Shown here piece by piece: positions 33,902-43,838 of a DNA stretch of 64,000 bases. Source of the DNA: Deltaproteobacteria bacterium (lineage in GTDB: Bacteria; Myxococcota_A; Polyangia; GCA-2747355; JADLHG01). Numbering within the stretch: position 1 is the stretch's first letter; every line of letters starts with the position of its first letter. Below the pieces are notes generated by a model. That model searched no databases, was not told the origin of the DNA, and worked only from the letters and a program-made list of their open reading frames with translations. The translations under genes were made by a program, and so were the position numbers. The stretch spans positions 124,001 to 188,000 of the forward strand of contig JADLHG010000033.1 in assembly GCA_020848905.1 (NCBI GenBank), in the 5' to 3' direction.

Positions 33902-36900
33902 ATGGGCGTGCAAGCACCCAAAGTGCTGGTCGTCGAGGACGACATCCATACTCGGCGCATCGTCGAGCAGGTGTTGGTCCGGGACCAGATGCTGCGGTAC
34001 CTGAACATCGAGGTCATCGGGGCGGCGGACGGGCAGGAGGGACTCGATCTCTTCCGCAAGCATCACCCGGACCTGCTCATCACCGACCTGATCATGCCGC
34101 GCATGAGCGGGTTCGACCTCGTGAACAACGTCCGTCGTCTGCCCGAGGGAGCCAAGGTCCCGATCCTCGTCACGTCGGCGGTGGTGCGCGACCAGAAGAC
34201 GCTCCGGCGCCTCGAGCTCGACCACCATGTCGCGGTGATGCTCAAGCCCTTCAGCCCGCGGCAGCTCGGCCAGCTCGTGCGCCAGCTCCTCTCCCGCCGG
34301 GCCGAGGCGGGCGAGATGCGGCGCGGACCGGCGGCGCCCGAGCCGCGGCCATCCCGGCTGGAGACGCCGGCTGCGGGTCCCACGCCCACTCCGTCGCGCT
34401 TGACCCTGCCCGACCGCGTCACGGGGGTTCAGGACGGGCGCCAGGGGGCGGAGGCCGGACCATCGCCGCTCACCACGATGGCACAGGCCATGGCAGGCGC
34501 GTCGGTGGCTCCGACGACCCGGGCGGCTGCCCCGGCGCTCGTCGAGACGCCCGAGCGTAGCCCCGACCGAGCCGGGTCCCTGAGTCAGACCTCGCTCGCC
34601 CAGCTGCTCCTCGAGGCGCTCGAGAATCTGCACTCGGGGACGCTCGAGCTGAAGCACGGCAGCGTGCGCAAGGTGATCTACCTGATGGTGGGGCACCCGA
34701 TCTTCGTGCAGTCGAACGTGCGCGCCGAGACGCTCGGGCAGCTCCTCGTCCGTCGCGGCGGGCTGACGCTCGACCAGTACCAGCAAGCGCTCACCGAATC
34801 GCAGCGCCGCCAGATCAAGTACGGGGAGGCGCTGGTGCGGCTCGGCTTTCTCTCCGAGCAGGACGTCATGGCGGAGCTGGTGGCGCAGACGCAGTACAAG
34901 ATCGAGGTCTGTCTGCGCTGGCGCGAGGGGAGCTGGGCCTTCGTGGCCGACGCGCAGGTCGGGTCGCAGGTGCCGAACTGCACGCTCGATCCGGTCTGGC
35001 TGGTCTTCGAAGGGCTCAAGCGCAACCCGAGTCTCGAGGCGGCGACGGGGCAGCTCATCCACCAGGCGGCGCACGGGGTCGCGCTGCTGCCTCGCTTCGA
35101 GCATTTTCGCGGCATCTACCAGTCGGTCTACGGGGACGCGGTGATCTCGCGTATGGGCCCGGGGGTGGCGATCGGTGCGCTGATGCACGCGGTGGATTTC
35201 CGCGACGCGGTGCTGCAGCTCGACGTGCTGCTGCAGTGCGGGCTCGCCGAGCTGCGCGACCCGGTGGCGGTGGCCGCGGCGGTCCCGGTGGCGGTTTCGG
35301 TCGAGGACGTGCCGCTCGACGTGCTCGTCGCGCCGTCGTCGGCCGCGTCGTCGGCCGCGCTCATTTCGTCGGGCACGATCAAGCCGCTCACGGGGTCCTT
35401 CGCGGCCCTCGCGACGCCGCCCCGGGAGGCGGTGCGACCGGGAGCCGTGGCAGCGGCGGCGGATGCGCGGTACGAGGACTCGGGGTTGCTCGTCCTCCCC
35501 GACCTGCCCCCCTCGACGGCCGAGGCGGTGCTGCCCCAGGCGCCCGTGGAGCCGCCTCCCGCGCGTTCCCCGTCGTCGGCGAAGCGACGACCGAGGCGCG
35601 TCGAGACGGCGGAGCTCGACCTGGCTCGACAGGTCATCGAGTCCACCTACCTCGGGGTGCACGACGCGACGCACTACCAGGTCCTGGGAGTGATTCCGGA
35701 CACCGCGCCCGACGGGATCGAGGTGGCCTACCAGATCAAGCGCAAGCAGTTCGACCTCGGACGCTACCGGCGGGAAGAGCTCGGCGAGGACGCCTACGGC
35801 CGGCTCGAGGAGATCCGCGGTCGTCTCGACGAGGCCTTCGCCATCCTCTCGGACCCGCAGGAGCGGGCCGCGTACGACCTCCAGTTGAAGGGCGGGGTCG
35901 ACCACTCGCAGCGCAACGCCGCGTTGCAGGGCGAGGAGAGGTACCGCAAGGGCGAGGTGCTCCTCGAGGCGGGGCGCTTCTCTGAGGCGGCAGAGGCCTT
36001 CGAGCGCGCCGTGGCGCTCGACCCGCAGCCGGAGTACGAGGTCTTCGCGGCGCTCGCGCGCTTCATGTCCGTGGAGCCATCTCCCGAGGCCGCAGAGGAG
36101 GCGATGATCCGGGTGCAGGCGGCGCTCGAGTCGCAGCCCGAGCTGACCGCGGCGCACCTGGTGGCGGCGCGGATCAGCGAAATCGTCGGGAACCCCGAGG
36201 AGGCGGTCGGCCACCTGCAGACGGCGATCGGCGTGGACCCCACCATGCAGGAGGCCTTCGATGAGGCGGAGCGTCTGCTCCTCTCGCTCGATCGGCTTCC
36301 AGACCTCGAGCAGCAGTACCGACGCACGCTCCACGTCCTCGGGGGCCAGGACCCCGAGTGGGCCGGCAAGCTGTGGAAGCGGCTGGTTCAGCTCTACCTC
36401 GAGCGTCTCGGCGATCGGGAGAAGGCGCGGCTCGCCGCGGAGGCCGCCCTGCGCCTCGACCCCGAGGATCGCGTGCTCCGGACGAGCATCGCGGCCATGA
36501 ACGCGGTGGACCCGGACCGCTGGCCGGAGGCGGTGCTCGGTTACCGCGCGCTCCTGCGCACCGACCCGCAGCACGTGGAACCCCTGCACGAGCTCTTCCT
36601 GCTGCACCTTCGCGCGGACCGCACGGACGCGGCCTTCGTCACGGCCGCGGTGGCGGTCCAGCGCCAGGTGGCGAGCGACGAGGAGCGCCAGTTCGTCGCG
36701 GCGCGCCGCGGACAGCGCCCGGTGCTGCACTCCGGCCGGCTGACCCCCGAGGTCGAGGAGCTCTTCCGGCACCCGGAGGAGGAGCCCGCGCTCACGCTGC
36801 TCTTCCGACAGCTGGGCCCGCTCATCCACAGGCTGCACCCGTTGCGTCCGGAGACGCTCGGCCTCGAGGGGACGCCGTTGCCCGAGGCGGGCCAGCCGGA

Positions 36901-37501
36901 GCTCTTTCGCCGCATCCTGGGAGACCTCGCCTCGCAGCTCGGCGTGACGCGGCCGACGGTCATGCTGCAGTCGCCGCTCGGCGGGAACAGGGAGGGGGTG
37001 GGGCTCGACCCGCCGCTGCTCCTCGTCGGGGCCGCGGCGCTCTATGGGGACGACGAGACCGAGCTCCGGTTTCGCCTCGGGCGGACGCTCTGGCTCCTCT
37101 CGCCGGGGCGCGTGGTGGCCGCGTGGCGGTCGAAGGGGCAGCTCAAGACCTACGTGCTCGCGGGCCTCGCCGCGAGCTATCCGAAGCTCGAGGTCCCCGA
37201 CCCATCGGGAGAGGTGGCGGAGGTTCGTCGGGAGCTGGAGGGGCGTGGGGAGCTGCGCCAGGCGATCAAGAAGGTCTTGTCGGGGCTGCAGGCGCGAACC
37301 GAACGGCTCAACCTCGGGGTCTGGCTGCGGGGCACGCAGCGCACCGCCGATCGGGTGGGCTGGCTCGCCTGCGGAGACGTGGGGCTGGCGATGCGCATCG
37401 CGGGCAGTCTGGAGCCGGAGGCGGAGGCCGACCTGGCGGACTTCGCGCTCAGCCAGACGGGTTGGGAGCTCCGCGCGCGGCTGAAGCTGGCCCTCTCCTG
37501 A
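33902..37501 (+). CDS. Receiver/PATAN/degenerate-J/TPR protein
   Basis: A 1199-residue protein. Domains are a receiver with an intact acidic pocket (VVEDD), Asp acceptor (LLITDLIMP) and Lys (MLKPF) at about 8-125; a Pro/Ala/Thr linker; a PATAN/DUF4388 domain (about 226-345); another long linker; a J-like domain (about 590-655) in which the HPD is replaced by FDLGR; and TPR-like repeats to about 900. The rest is helical with no recognised fold. The J-like part keeps the helix frame (YQVLGV, IKRKQF, ERAAYDLQL) but not the Hsp70-stimulating tripeptide. The paralogue at 4526-6466 has the reverse: degenerate receiver and intact HPD. It lies 46 bp downstream of sctV on the same strand, so co-transcription is possible. 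Confidence 0.82.
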   Translation: MGVQAPKVLVVEDDIHTRRIVEQVLVRDQMLRYLNIEVIGAADGQEGLDLFRKHHPDLLITDLIMPRMSGFDLVNNVRRLPEGAKVPILVTSAVVRDQKTLRRLELDHHVAVMLKPFSPRQLGQLVRQLLSRRAEAGEMRRGPAAPEPRPSRLETPAAGPTPTPSRLTLPDRVTGVQDGRQGAEAGPSPLTTMAQAMAGASVAPTTRAAAPALVETPERSPDRAGSLSQTSLAQLLLEALENLHSGTLELKHGSVRKVIYLMVGHPIFVQSNVRAETLGQLLVRRGGLTLDQYQQALTESQRRQIKYGEALVRLGFLSEQDVMAELVAQTQYKIEVCLRWREGSWAFVADAQVGSQVPNCTLDPVWLVFEGLKRNPSLEAATGQLIHQAAHGVALLPRFEHFRGIYQSVYGDAVISRMGPGVAIGALMHAVDFRDAVLQLDVLLQCGLAELRDPVAVAAAVPVAVSVEDVPLDVLVAPSSAASSAALISSGTIKPLTGSFAALATPPREAVRPGAVAAAADARYEDSGLLVLPDLPPSTAEAVLPQAPVEPPPARSPSSAKRRPRRVETAELDLARQVIESTYLGVHDATHYQVLGVIPDTAPDGIEVAYQIKRKQFDLGRYRREELGEDAYGRLEEIRGRLDEAFAILSDPQERAAYDLQLKGGVDHSQRNAALQGEERYRKGEVLLEAGRFSEAAEAFERAVALDPQPEYEVFAALARFMSVEPSPEAAEEAMIRVQAALESQPELTAAHLVAARISEIVGNPEEAVGHLQTAIGVDPTMQEAFDEAERLLLSLDRLPDLEQQYRRTLHVLGGQDPEWAGKLWKRLVQLYLERLGDREKARLAAEAALRLDPEDRVLRTSIAAMNAVDPDRWPEAVLGYRALLRTDPQHVEPLHELFLLHLRADRTDAAFVTAAVAVQRQVASDEERQFVAARRGQRPVLHSGRLTPEVEELFRHPEEEPALTLLFRQLGPLIHRLHPLRPETLGLEGTPLPEAGQPELFRRILGDLASQLGVTRPTVMLQSPLGGNREGVGLDPPLLLVGAAALYGDDETELRFRLGRTLWLLSPGRVVAAWRSKGQLKTYVLAGLAASYPKLEVPDPSGEVAEVRRELEGRGELRQAIKKVLSGLQARTERLNLGVWLRGTQRTADRVGWLACGDVGLAMRIAGSLEPEAEADLADFALSQTGWELRARLKLALS

Positions 37502-37529
37502 GGGCCCTGAGCCTCGGCCGCTACCCCTT

Positions 37530-38726
37530 CTAGCCGTCCTGCGAGCGGTAGTAGGCGCGCAGGATCTCCGCCACCTCGGGACGGGTGAACTCCTCGGGCA
37601 GGTCCTGCCCGGCGGCGAGCAGCTCGCGCACTTTGGTGCCGGAGAGCGTGACGTAGTCCTCGGGGGTATGGTCCGGGCAGTCGCGCATCATCACGACGCG
37701 GCCCAGCTTGCGGGACCACGCCGTGTGGTCTGCGCGAAAGATCTCGATCTCGAGCGCCCCCATCGGGAGCGCGTCGAAGATAGTCTGCGCGTCGAAGGGG
37801 CCGTAGTAGCTGCCTACACCGGCGTGGTCGCGCCCCACGATGAGGTGGGTGCACCCCGCGTTCTGCCGGAAGAGCGCGTGCAGGAGCGCCTCGCGGGGCC
37901 CGGCGTAGAGCATGTCGAAGCCGTAGCCGGCCACGAGCACCGAGCGCTCGGGGAAGTAGCGGTCGACCAGCGTGCGGATGGACGCGTCCCGCACGTCGGC
38001 CGGGATGTCCCCGGGCTTGAGCTTGCCGAGCAGCATGTGGATCAAGATGCCGTCGGCGCCGAGGGCGGCCTGCGCCATGCGGCACAGCTCCTCGTGCGCC
38101 CGGTGCATCGGGTTGCGCGTCTGAAAGGCCACGACCTTCTTCCAGCCGAGGTCGGCGATGGTCTGACGCAGCTCCGGCGCCGTACGAAAGGTGTCGGGGA
38201 AATCGTCGCGAAAGTAGGAATGGTTCAGCACCTGGATCGGCCCCGAGACGAGTGTGTCTCCGGCCGAGCTCCAGGCACGCACTCCCGGGTGGGCGGGGTC
38301 CGTGGTGCCGAAGACCTGGCGCACGATGCGCTCGAGGAGCGAGGAGGAGACGGCCTCCGTCCGGGCCACGGTCTGGATCGCCAGCGGAGGGCCGCCGGGT
38401 ACCCCCGGGTCGAGCAGCGCGATCCGTTCCCCCGGGGTCACCCCGGGTCCGAGGGCGCTCGCCGGGACGAGGTTCAGGATCGGGACGGGCCAGAAGAGCC
38501 CCGTCGGAAGACGTAGCCTGTCGGCCACCTCGACCGCCTGGTCCAGGTCCATGAAGCCCTCGAGGGGGGTGAAGTACCCGCTCCCGAGCATCACGGCGTT
38601 CGCCGCCGCCGTGGAGGAGACGGGCACGGCGCGCAGGGCGCTCGCTTCGCGCGTGAGGCGTGCGTGCTCGGTGGCGTCCTCGACCAGGAGCGGGCGCAGG
38701 ACGTCGGAGCCATGGGGGGCGATCAT
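37530..38726 (-). CDS. sat: ATP sulfurylase (sulfate adenylyltransferase)
   Basis: A 398-residue Sat-type ATP sulfurylase from ATG 38726, which has a GGAG site seven bases before it; a 16-residue-longer start at 38774 is less well supported. The catalytic motifs are QTRNPMHRAHE (QxRNP..HxxH) and VGRDHAGVG, both invariant. It activates sulfate to APS, or runs in reverse in sulfite oxidation. No APS kinase, APS reductase or other sulfur gene lies nearby, so the enzyme's direction cannot be judged. It is divergent from moaA with a 182-bp gap. Confidence 0.93.
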   Translation of the reverse strand: MIAPHGSDVLRPLLVEDATEHARLTREASALRAVPVSSTAAANAVMLGSGYFTPLEGFMDLDQAVEVADRLRLPTGLFWPVPILNLVPASALGPGVTPGERIALLDPGVPGGPPLAIQTVARTEAVSSSLLERIVRQVFGTTDPAHPGVRAWSSAGDTLVSGPIQVLNHSYFRDDFPDTFRTAPELRQTIADLGWKKVVAFQTRNPMHRAHEELCRMAQAALGADGILIHMLLGKLKPGDIPADVRDASIRTLVDRYFPERSVLVAGYGFDMLYAGPREALLHALFRQNAGCTHLIVGRDHAGVGSYYGPFDAQTIFDALPMGALEIEIFRADHTAWSRKLGRVVMMRDCPDHTPEDYVTLSGTKVRELLAAGQDLPEEFTRPEVAEILRAYYRSQDG

Positions 38727-38908
38727 CGGCCGACTCCATCGGGTGGTGGCTCGGATCAGGATATTCCGGTCCATCGTGGGCGTCGAGGCGTCCGTCGCCG
38801 TGTCCGTCGCGGCGAGGGAAGGGCCTTCTATCCGTGGTCCGCTGGCGCTGGTCTGGGTCCCGGAGATGGGGCATGCTCTGCGCGCGCCGACGTGCGCACA
38901 GAGCTCGG
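38727..38908. promoter_or_regulatory. Divergent control region of sat and the moa operon
   Basis: This gap must hold both promoters. On the minus strand TCGACG-N17-TATCCT is a weak sigma-70-like match for sat. A TGCGC/GCGCA dyad (about 38879-38898) precedes moaA. No molybdenum-cofactor riboswitch fold could be recognised by eye. Confidence 0.25.
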
Positions 38909-39919
38909 ATGACCGACGTACCTCCTCGCACCGAGATCCGGGACCGCTTCGGGCGCGTCTTCGACTACCTCCGCGTCGCGGTGACGGAGGCGTGCAACCT
39001 CCGGTGTGTCTACTGCATGCCCCCCGAGGGGGTGGACTTCAAGGCCGGAGAGCACCTTCTCTCGGCCGACGAGCTCCTGCGCGTGGTGCGCGTGGCGGCG
39101 GGCCTCGGCGTCACGAAGGTGCGCCTGACGGGCGGCGAGCCGCTGGTGCGCAAGGAGATCGGGGAGCTCGTGGCGGGGATGGTGCGCGTGCCGGGGGTCG
39201 AATCGGTCCACCTGACCACGAATGGGGTGCTCTTGCGCGAGCGGGCCGACGGATTGCTCGCGGCCGGGCTTCGAGGTCTCAACGTCAGCCTGGATTCCCT
39301 CCGCGAGGAGCGCTTCCTGCAGATCACGCGGCGCCCCGGCGCGGGGAAGGTGCTGGAGAGCGTGCGGCACGCCCTCGCCCTCGGGTTCCCGTCGGTGAAG
39401 GTCAACGTCGTGGTGATGCGCGGGTTCAACGACGACGAGCTTCTGGACTTCGCCGCGCTGACGCGGACAGCGCCGCTCACGGTGCGGTTCATCGAGCTCA
39501 TGCCCTTCGACGAGCACCAGGTCTGGAAGCGCGGGCGGTACTTCGGTAGCGAACTCATCGTCGCGCGACTGCGCGAGGCGCACCCCGACCTGGCGGCGGA
39601 GTCCGGCTCGAGCACCGAGGAGCACGTCTATCGGTTGCCCGGGCACGCGGGGAAGGTGGCCGTGATCCCGTCCTACACGCGCAGCCTGTGCGGGAGCTGC
39701 AACCGCATTCGTCTCACCGCCGACGGGTGCATCCGGAACTGCCTCTACTCCGGCGAGGAGCACGACCTGCGCCCGCTGCTCCGCGGCGGTGCGACCGACG
39801 AGGAACTCGGAGAGCTGATCTGTCACGCGATGCGGCAGAAACTCGTGGACGGCTGGGCGGCCCAGAAGGCCTCCCAGAGCGGTCCCCCGCGCACGAGCAT
39901 GACCCAGATCGGTGGGTGA
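38909..39919 (+). CDS. moaA: GTP 3',8-cyclase MoaA
   Basis: A 336-residue radical-SAM enzyme. The N-terminal [4Fe-4S] triad is [15 protein letters not shown] is the SAM-binding GGEP motif. The C-terminal second cluster uses Cys in [19 protein letters not shown]. The chain ends SMTQIGG; the double-Gly tail is essential in MoaA. It converts GTP to 3',8-cyclo-GTP, the first step of molybdopterin synthesis. The ATG at 38909 is the first plausible start (weak GAG site). It heads the moaA-moaC-moeA-moaD-moaE operon. Confidence 0.95.
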   Translation: MTDVPPRTEIRDRFGRVFDYLRVAVTEACNLRCVYCMPPEGVDFKAGEHLLSADELLRVVRVAAGLGVTKVRLTGGEPLVRKEIGELVAGMVRVPGVESVHLTTNGVLLRERADGLLAAGLRGLNVSLDSLREERFLQITRRPGAGKVLESVRHALALGFPSVKVNVVVMRGFNDDELLDFAALTRTAPLTVRFIELMPFDEHQVWKRGRYFGSELIVARLREAHPDLAAESGSSTEEHVYRLPGHAGKVAVIPSYTRSLCGSCNRIRLTADGCIRNCLYSGEEHDLRPLLRGGATDEELGELICHAMRQKLVDGWAAQKASQSGPPRTSMTQIGG

Positions 39920-39930
39920 GGAGCAGACGC

Positions 39931-40419
39931 ATGACGACCCTTTCGCATCTGGACGCCCGCGGCGAGCTTCGGATGGTGGACGTGACGGACAAGCAGCGGA
40001 CGGAGCGGTCGGCCCGCGCCGAGGGGTACGTGCGCATGCGCCCCGAGACGCTCGAGGCGATCCTGGGCGACGCGGTTCCCAAGGGGAGCGTCCTTTCCTG
40101 CGCCAAGCTGGCCGGCATCCAGGCCGCCAAGCGCACGGCGGAGCTGATTCCCCTCTGTCACCCGCTCTGCCTCAGCTGGCTGGACGTCCAGATTGCGCCG
40201 GCGGCGGACGGGCTGCGCCTCGAGGCGACGGCGCGCGTCACGGAGGCCACGGGGGTGGAGATGGAGGCGCTCGTGGCCGTCAGCGTGGCCGCGCTCGCGA
40301 TCTACGACATGTGCAAGGCGGTGGATCGCGAGATGCGCATCGAGGGGGTCCGGCTGCTCGAGAAGCAGGGGGGCCGCAGCGGGACGTTCGTCGCCGGGGC
40401 GGTGGAGCGGGACCGATGA
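39931..40419 (+). CDS. moaC: Cyclic pyranopterin monophosphate synthase MoaC
   Basis: A 162-residue MoaC. Conserved stretches include [38 protein letters not shown] and the C-terminal KQGGRSG. It converts 3',8-cH2GTP to cyclic pyranopterin monophosphate. The start has a GAGGAG ribosome site within the end of moaA. Its stop overlaps the ATG of moeA (ATGA). Confidence 0.96.
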   Translation: MTTLSHLDARGELRMVDVTDKQRTERSARAEGYVRMRPETLEAILGDAVPKGSVLSCAKLAGIQAAKRTAELIPLCHPLCLSWLDVQIAPAADGLRLEATARVTEATGVEMEALVAVSVAALAIYDMCKAVDREMRIEGVRLLEKQGGRSGTFVAGAVERDR

Positions 40420-41654
40420 TCGCGGTGTCAGAGGCGCACGGACTGATCGAGCAGGCGCTCTGGCGGCCCGAGGCGGAGCGCGTTGCGCTTCAGGAGGCGA
40501 GCGGGCGCGTCCTGGCGGAGCCGCTGGTCGCCCCGTTCGGCCAGCCGCGCTTCACCAATTCCGCGATGGACGGCTTCGCCGTGCGGGCCGCCGAGCTGGA
40601 GGGGGCCACCGCCGAGGCGCCGGTGCTGCTCGAGCGACGCGTCGTGGTTGGCGCGGGTCACCCGACGAGCGCGGCGCTGGGGCCGGGCGAGTGCGCGCAG
40701 ATTATGACCGGAGCCCCGCTCCCCGAGGGGGCGGACGCGGTCGTGATGGTGGAGCAGACGAGCGGCTTCGAGCGCACGCCGGTCACCTTCTCGCGGCCGG
40801 CGCGCGCCGGTCAGAACGTGCGGCGCGAGGGGGAGGAGCTCGAGGCGGGGACGACGGTGCTCGCCGAGGGGACCTGCCTCGGGGCGGCCGAGCTGGGGGT
40901 CGCGACGAGCTTCGGCTGGACCGAGGCGCGGGTTTGGCGACGGCCCCGCGTGGCGCTCCTCTGCACCGGGGACGAGCTCCGCTCGCCCGGCGAACCGCTC
41001 GGCCCCGGCGAGATCTACGACTCGAACCTGACGGTGCTTGGCGAGCTGCTGCGCGTCGTCGGCGCGGAGGTCGTTACGGCGGAGCGCGTGCGCGACGACC
41101 GGCCGGCGCTCGAGACGGCGTTCCGGCGCGCATCGGAGCGCGCGGAGGTGGTGGTCTCCTCGGGCGGCGTGTCGATGGGGCAGTTCGACTTCGTCCGCGA
41201 GGTCGTGGTCCCCCTCGGTTTCGAGCAGCGGTTCTGGAAGGTGGCGCAGAAGCCGGGCAAGCCGCTCCTCTTCGCCGCGGGACCCGGGCGGGCCTTCTTC
41301 GGTCTGCCGGGGAACCCCGTCTCGTCGCTGGTGTGCTTTCTGGAGTACGTGTGGCCCGCGCTGGCGCGACTCTCGGGTCGCCCGCTCGGCGAGAAGGTCT
41401 CCGCGCGGCTCGTTGGGACCTTTCCGCGCGAGGGCAAGCTGCACCGCTTCCTCTTCGGGCGGGTCTGGGTCGAGCGGGAGGGGCTATACGCCGCGGCGAC
41501 GCCGCGACACGGCTCGCACATGCTGACGGCCGCGCTCGGGGCAAACGCGCTGCTCGAGGCGGGGCCGGGGGCGCAGGACCTGACTGACGGCGAGGCGCTC
41601 CGCGCGCGGCTCCTTCCCGGGGCCCACGTGGCGGGCTCGGCGAAAGGGAGCTGA
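40416..41654 (+). CDS. moeA: Molybdopterin molybdotransferase MoeA
   Basis: A 412-residue MoeA. The N-terminal region carries [13 protein letters not shown] and [18 protein letters not shown]. The MoCF-binding domain has LCTGDEL, IYDSN and [13 protein letters not shown], followed by [13 protein letters not shown]. It inserts molybdate into adenylylated molybdopterin. The ATG overlaps moaC's stop, and moaD follows one base after its TGA. No separate MogA/MoaB adenylyltransferase is seen, so that gene must be elsewhere. Confidence 0.95.
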   Translation: MIAVSEAHGLIEQALWRPEAERVALQEASGRVLAEPLVAPFGQPRFTNSAMDGFAVRAAELEGATAEAPVLLERRVVVGAGHPTSAALGPGECAQIMTGAPLPEGADAVVMVEQTSGFERTPVTFSRPARAGQNVRREGEELEAGTTVLAEGTCLGAAELGVATSFGWTEARVWRRPRVALLCTGDELRSPGEPLGPGEIYDSNLTVLGELLRVVGAEVVTAERVRDDRPALETAFRRASERAEVVVSSGGVSMGQFDFVREVVVPLGFEQRFWKVAQKPGKPLLFAAGPGRAFFGLPGNPVSSLVCFLEYVWPALARLSGRPLGEKVSARLVGTFPREGKLHRFLFGRVWVEREGLYAAATPRHGSHMLTAALGANALLEAGPGAQDLTDGEALRARLLPGAHVAGSAKGS

Positions 41655-41655
41655 C

Positions 41656-41910
41656 ATGGCGCAGCAGATCACGGTGACGCTCCGCTGCTTCTCGCACGTG
41701 AAGCACCTCCTCGGGCAGGAGCTCCTCTCGTTGGAGCTGCCGCACGGGAGCCGGGCCGCGGATCTCGAGCGCGAGATCCGGGCGCGCCTCGGCCCGTCGC
41801 TCGCGCGGATGGTCTTTCGCCTGGCGGTGAATCAGCAGTTCGTCGAGAAAGAGACGCCGCTCTCCGACGGGGACGAGGTGGCTCTCATCCCACCGATGCA
41901 GGGAGGTTAG
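41656..41910 (+). CDS. moaD: Molybdopterin synthase small subunit MoaD
   Basis: An 84-residue ubiquitin-fold sulfur carrier ending in the required Gly-Gly (MQGG), which is thiocarboxylated by MoeB. The fold order is strand, helix (residues about 30-42) and a final IPPMQGG. It pairs with MoaE to add two sulfurs to cPMP. It is the fourth gene of the operon, and a GGGAGG site near its end serves moaE. Confidence 0.92.
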   Translation: MAQQITVTLRCFSHVKHLLGQELLSLELPHGSRAADLEREIRARLGPSLARMVFRLAVNQQFVEKETPLSDGDEVALIPPMQGG

Positions 41911-41911
41911 G

Positions 41912-42364
41912 GTGATCGCGGCGCACGTGGTGACAGGGCCGCTGCCGGAGCTGGGCAGCGACGACGGTCGTCGTGACGACGGCTCGGAGCTCATCTTTCA
42001 CGGCCGCGTGCGCGCGGAGGAGCACGGGCGACCGATCGTCGCGCTCGAGTACGAGCACTACCCCGAGATGGCGGAGGCCCAGCTGCGGCGCGTGGCCGAG
42101 GAGACGGCGGCGCGTTTTCCGATCCGAGACCTCTTCTGCTGGCATCGCGTGGGGCGCATCGGCGTGGGCGAAGCCTCGCTGCGGGTCGTGATCTGGTCCT
42201 GCCACCGCGCGGAGGGGCTCGAGGCGATGACCTTCTTCGTCCGGCGCCTGAAGCGCGAGGTCCCCATCTGGAAGTGGGCCGTCACCGCCGACGGGGAGCG
42301 CTTCCCGTCGGTCTGCTCCGAGGAGGAGGAAGGCGAGCCCCACCGCCATCACAATCACGAGTGA
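41912..42364 (+). CDS. moaE: Molybdopterin synthase large subunit MoaE
   Basis: A 150-residue MoaE from GTG 41912, one base after moaD's stop. HGRVR, the LEYEHYPEMAE segment, the FCWHRVGRIGVGE motif and KREVPIWKW with its active-site Lys identify it. The C-terminus is a His/Glu-rich tail (HRHHNHE) not common in the family. It ends the Moco operon; a 131-bp gap separates it from the hydroxylase genes. Confidence 0.93.
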   Translation: MIAAHVVTGPLPELGSDDGRRDDGSELIFHGRVRAEEHGRPIVALEYEHYPEMAEAQLRRVAEETAARFPIRDLFCWHRVGRIGVGEASLRVVIWSCHRAEGLEAMTFFVRRLKREVPIWKWAVTADGERFPSVCSEEEEGEPHRHHNHE

Positions 42365-42495
42365 TTGTCGCCCATTGGCTCGAGAGGGGGGCGGGGGGCG
42401 GCCGCCCTTACATCGCCGGGATTCCTTTGGTAACCTAAGATTTTGGCGCTGCTTCGAAGCGTGCACGACCCGACCGGGTCGCCTCAGGGTCCGCC

Positions 42496-43311
42496 ATGTA
42501 CCATCAACCGCGCAGCATCGACGAAGCTCTGGAGCTCAAGGCTCGCCTGGGGGGCGACGGGACGTTTCTCGCGGGGGGAACGGACCTCGTGGTCGGCCTG
42601 CGCAAGGGGAAGCTCGAGGTGAAGAACCTCATCGACCTGAGCCGCGTGCCGGGTCTCGACGAGCTCCAGGAACGGGACGGTCACCTCGTGGTCGGGGCGC
42701 GCGTTACGCATGCGCGGCTCGAGCGCTGCAAGGAGACGGCGCTCGCGGCCGCGGCGGAGACCGTGGGAGGGCCGCAGATCCGGAACCTCGGCACCGTGGG
42801 GGGACAGATCGGGACCGCGTCGCCGGCGGGGGACGTGACGGTCGCGCTCCTCGCGCTCAAGGCCGAGGCCGAGCTGCTCAGCCGGCGCGGGCGTCGCCGG
42901 GTGCCCCTCGAACAGGTGTTCGTCGGGCCGGGCCGCACGAGCCTGGCCCCGGACGAGCTGCTGCGCGCGGTCCACGTCCCCTTAGGGCGGCGGAGCGTCT
43001 TCTACAAGCTCGGCAAGCGCGGGGCGGTCGCGATCTCGGTGGTCATGGCGGCGGCGTCGGTCGGTCCGGGAGGAGACGTGGCGCTGGCTGTCGGGTGCGC
43101 CGCGCCGGTGCCGCTGCGGATCGCGAAGGCCGAAGCGCTGCTCGACCAGCAAGGACTGACCGAGGCGGCGATCGCGCGCGCGGCGGAGCTCGCGGAGCAA
43201 GCGGTCACGCCGATCACCGATCATCGAGGGGGCGAGGCGTACCGGCGCGCGATGGCCGGCACGCTGACGCGCCGGCTCCTCACGGAGCTGGCCCAGGGAG
43301 GTCACAGATGA
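42496..43311 (+). CDS. Molybdenum hydroxylase FAD subunit (CoxM/XdhB-like)
   Basis: A 271-residue FAD-binding subunit. The PCMH motifs are LAGGTDLVVGLRKG and IRNLGTVGGQIGTASPAGD, and the C-terminal domain continues to the end. It passes electrons between the iron-sulfur subunit and the acceptor. It is translationally coupled to the [2Fe-2S] subunit by ATGA (43308-43311). It belongs to the three-subunit enzyme encoded here; the substrate (xanthine, purine, CO or N-heterocycle) is not defined. Confidence 0.9.
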   Translation: MYHQPRSIDEALELKARLGGDGTFLAGGTDLVVGLRKGKLEVKNLIDLSRVPGLDELQERDGHLVVGARVTHARLERCKETALAAAAETVGGPQIRNLGTVGGQIGTASPAGDVTVALLALKAEAELLSRRGRRRVPLEQVFVGPGRTSLAPDELLRAVHVPLGRRSVFYKLGKRGAVAISVVMAAASVGPGGDVALAVGCAAPVPLRIAKAEALLDQQGLTEAAIARAAELAEQAVTPITDHRGGEAYRRAMAGTLTRRLLTELAQGGHR

Positions 43312-43838
43312 GCGACGGCAAGCGTGCGGGGGCGGAGGAGGCCACCTGGCCGGTCAGCTTCACCGTGAACGGCGTGCGCCACGAGCTGCGCGTGGAGCCG
43401 ACGGAGACGCTCTACGACGTGCTGCGGGAGCGCCTGCGCCTGACGGGGACCAAGGGGGCGTGCCTGGAGGGCGAATGCGGGAGCTGCACGGTGCTCCTCG
43501 ACGGGGCGCCGGTCACCTCGTGCCTGGTGCTGGCGCCGCAGGTGGACGGGCGCGCCGTGGTGACCGTGGAAGGACTCGCCACGGACGATCGGCTCCACCC
43601 GGTGCAGGACAGCTTCATCGCCGCCGGGGCGGTGCAGTGCGGCTACTGCACGCCGGGGCTCCTGGTGAGCGCCGCGGCGCTGCTGGAACGGAATCCCGAC
43701 CCCTCGGCGGACGAGATCCGGCGCGCGCTCGAAGGGAACCTCTGCCGCTGCACGGGATACGTGAAGATCGTGGAGGCAGTGCAGAAGGCCGGGGAGCACG
43801 GGCGACGGGAGGCTGCCGCGGCAGGAGGTCGGCGGTGA
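43308..43838 (+). CDS. Molybdenum hydroxylase [2Fe-2S] subunit
   Basis: A 176-residue subunit with a plant-type ferredoxin domain (CLEGECGSCTVLLDG) and an all-helical domain (CGYCTPG and CRCTG). It holds the two [2Fe-2S] clusters that connect the molybdenum site to the FAD. The start is set by ATGA with the FAD subunit, and the stop overlaps the GTG of the large subunit. The Ala/Gly/Arg-rich tail is unremarkable. Confidence 0.92.
   Translation: MSDGKRAGAEEATWPVSFTVNGVRHELRVEPTETLYDVLRERLRLTGTKGACLEGECGSCTVLLDGAPVTSCLVLAPQVDGRAVVTVEGLATDDRLHPVQDSFIAAGAVQCGYCTPGLLVSAAALLERNPDPSADEIRRALEGNLCRCTGYVKIVEAVQKAGEHGRREAAAAGGRR

Noticed and set aside
33758..36838. Minus-strand open frame of about 1000 codons opposite the receiver-PATAN protein
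   Set aside because: It has no motif and is shadowed by the strong domain signals on the plus strand.
42365..42495. Possible molybdenum-cofactor riboswitch before the hydroxylase genes
   Set aside because: No conserved stem arrangement could be recognised by eye. A covariance-model search with the Moco RNA motif would decide.
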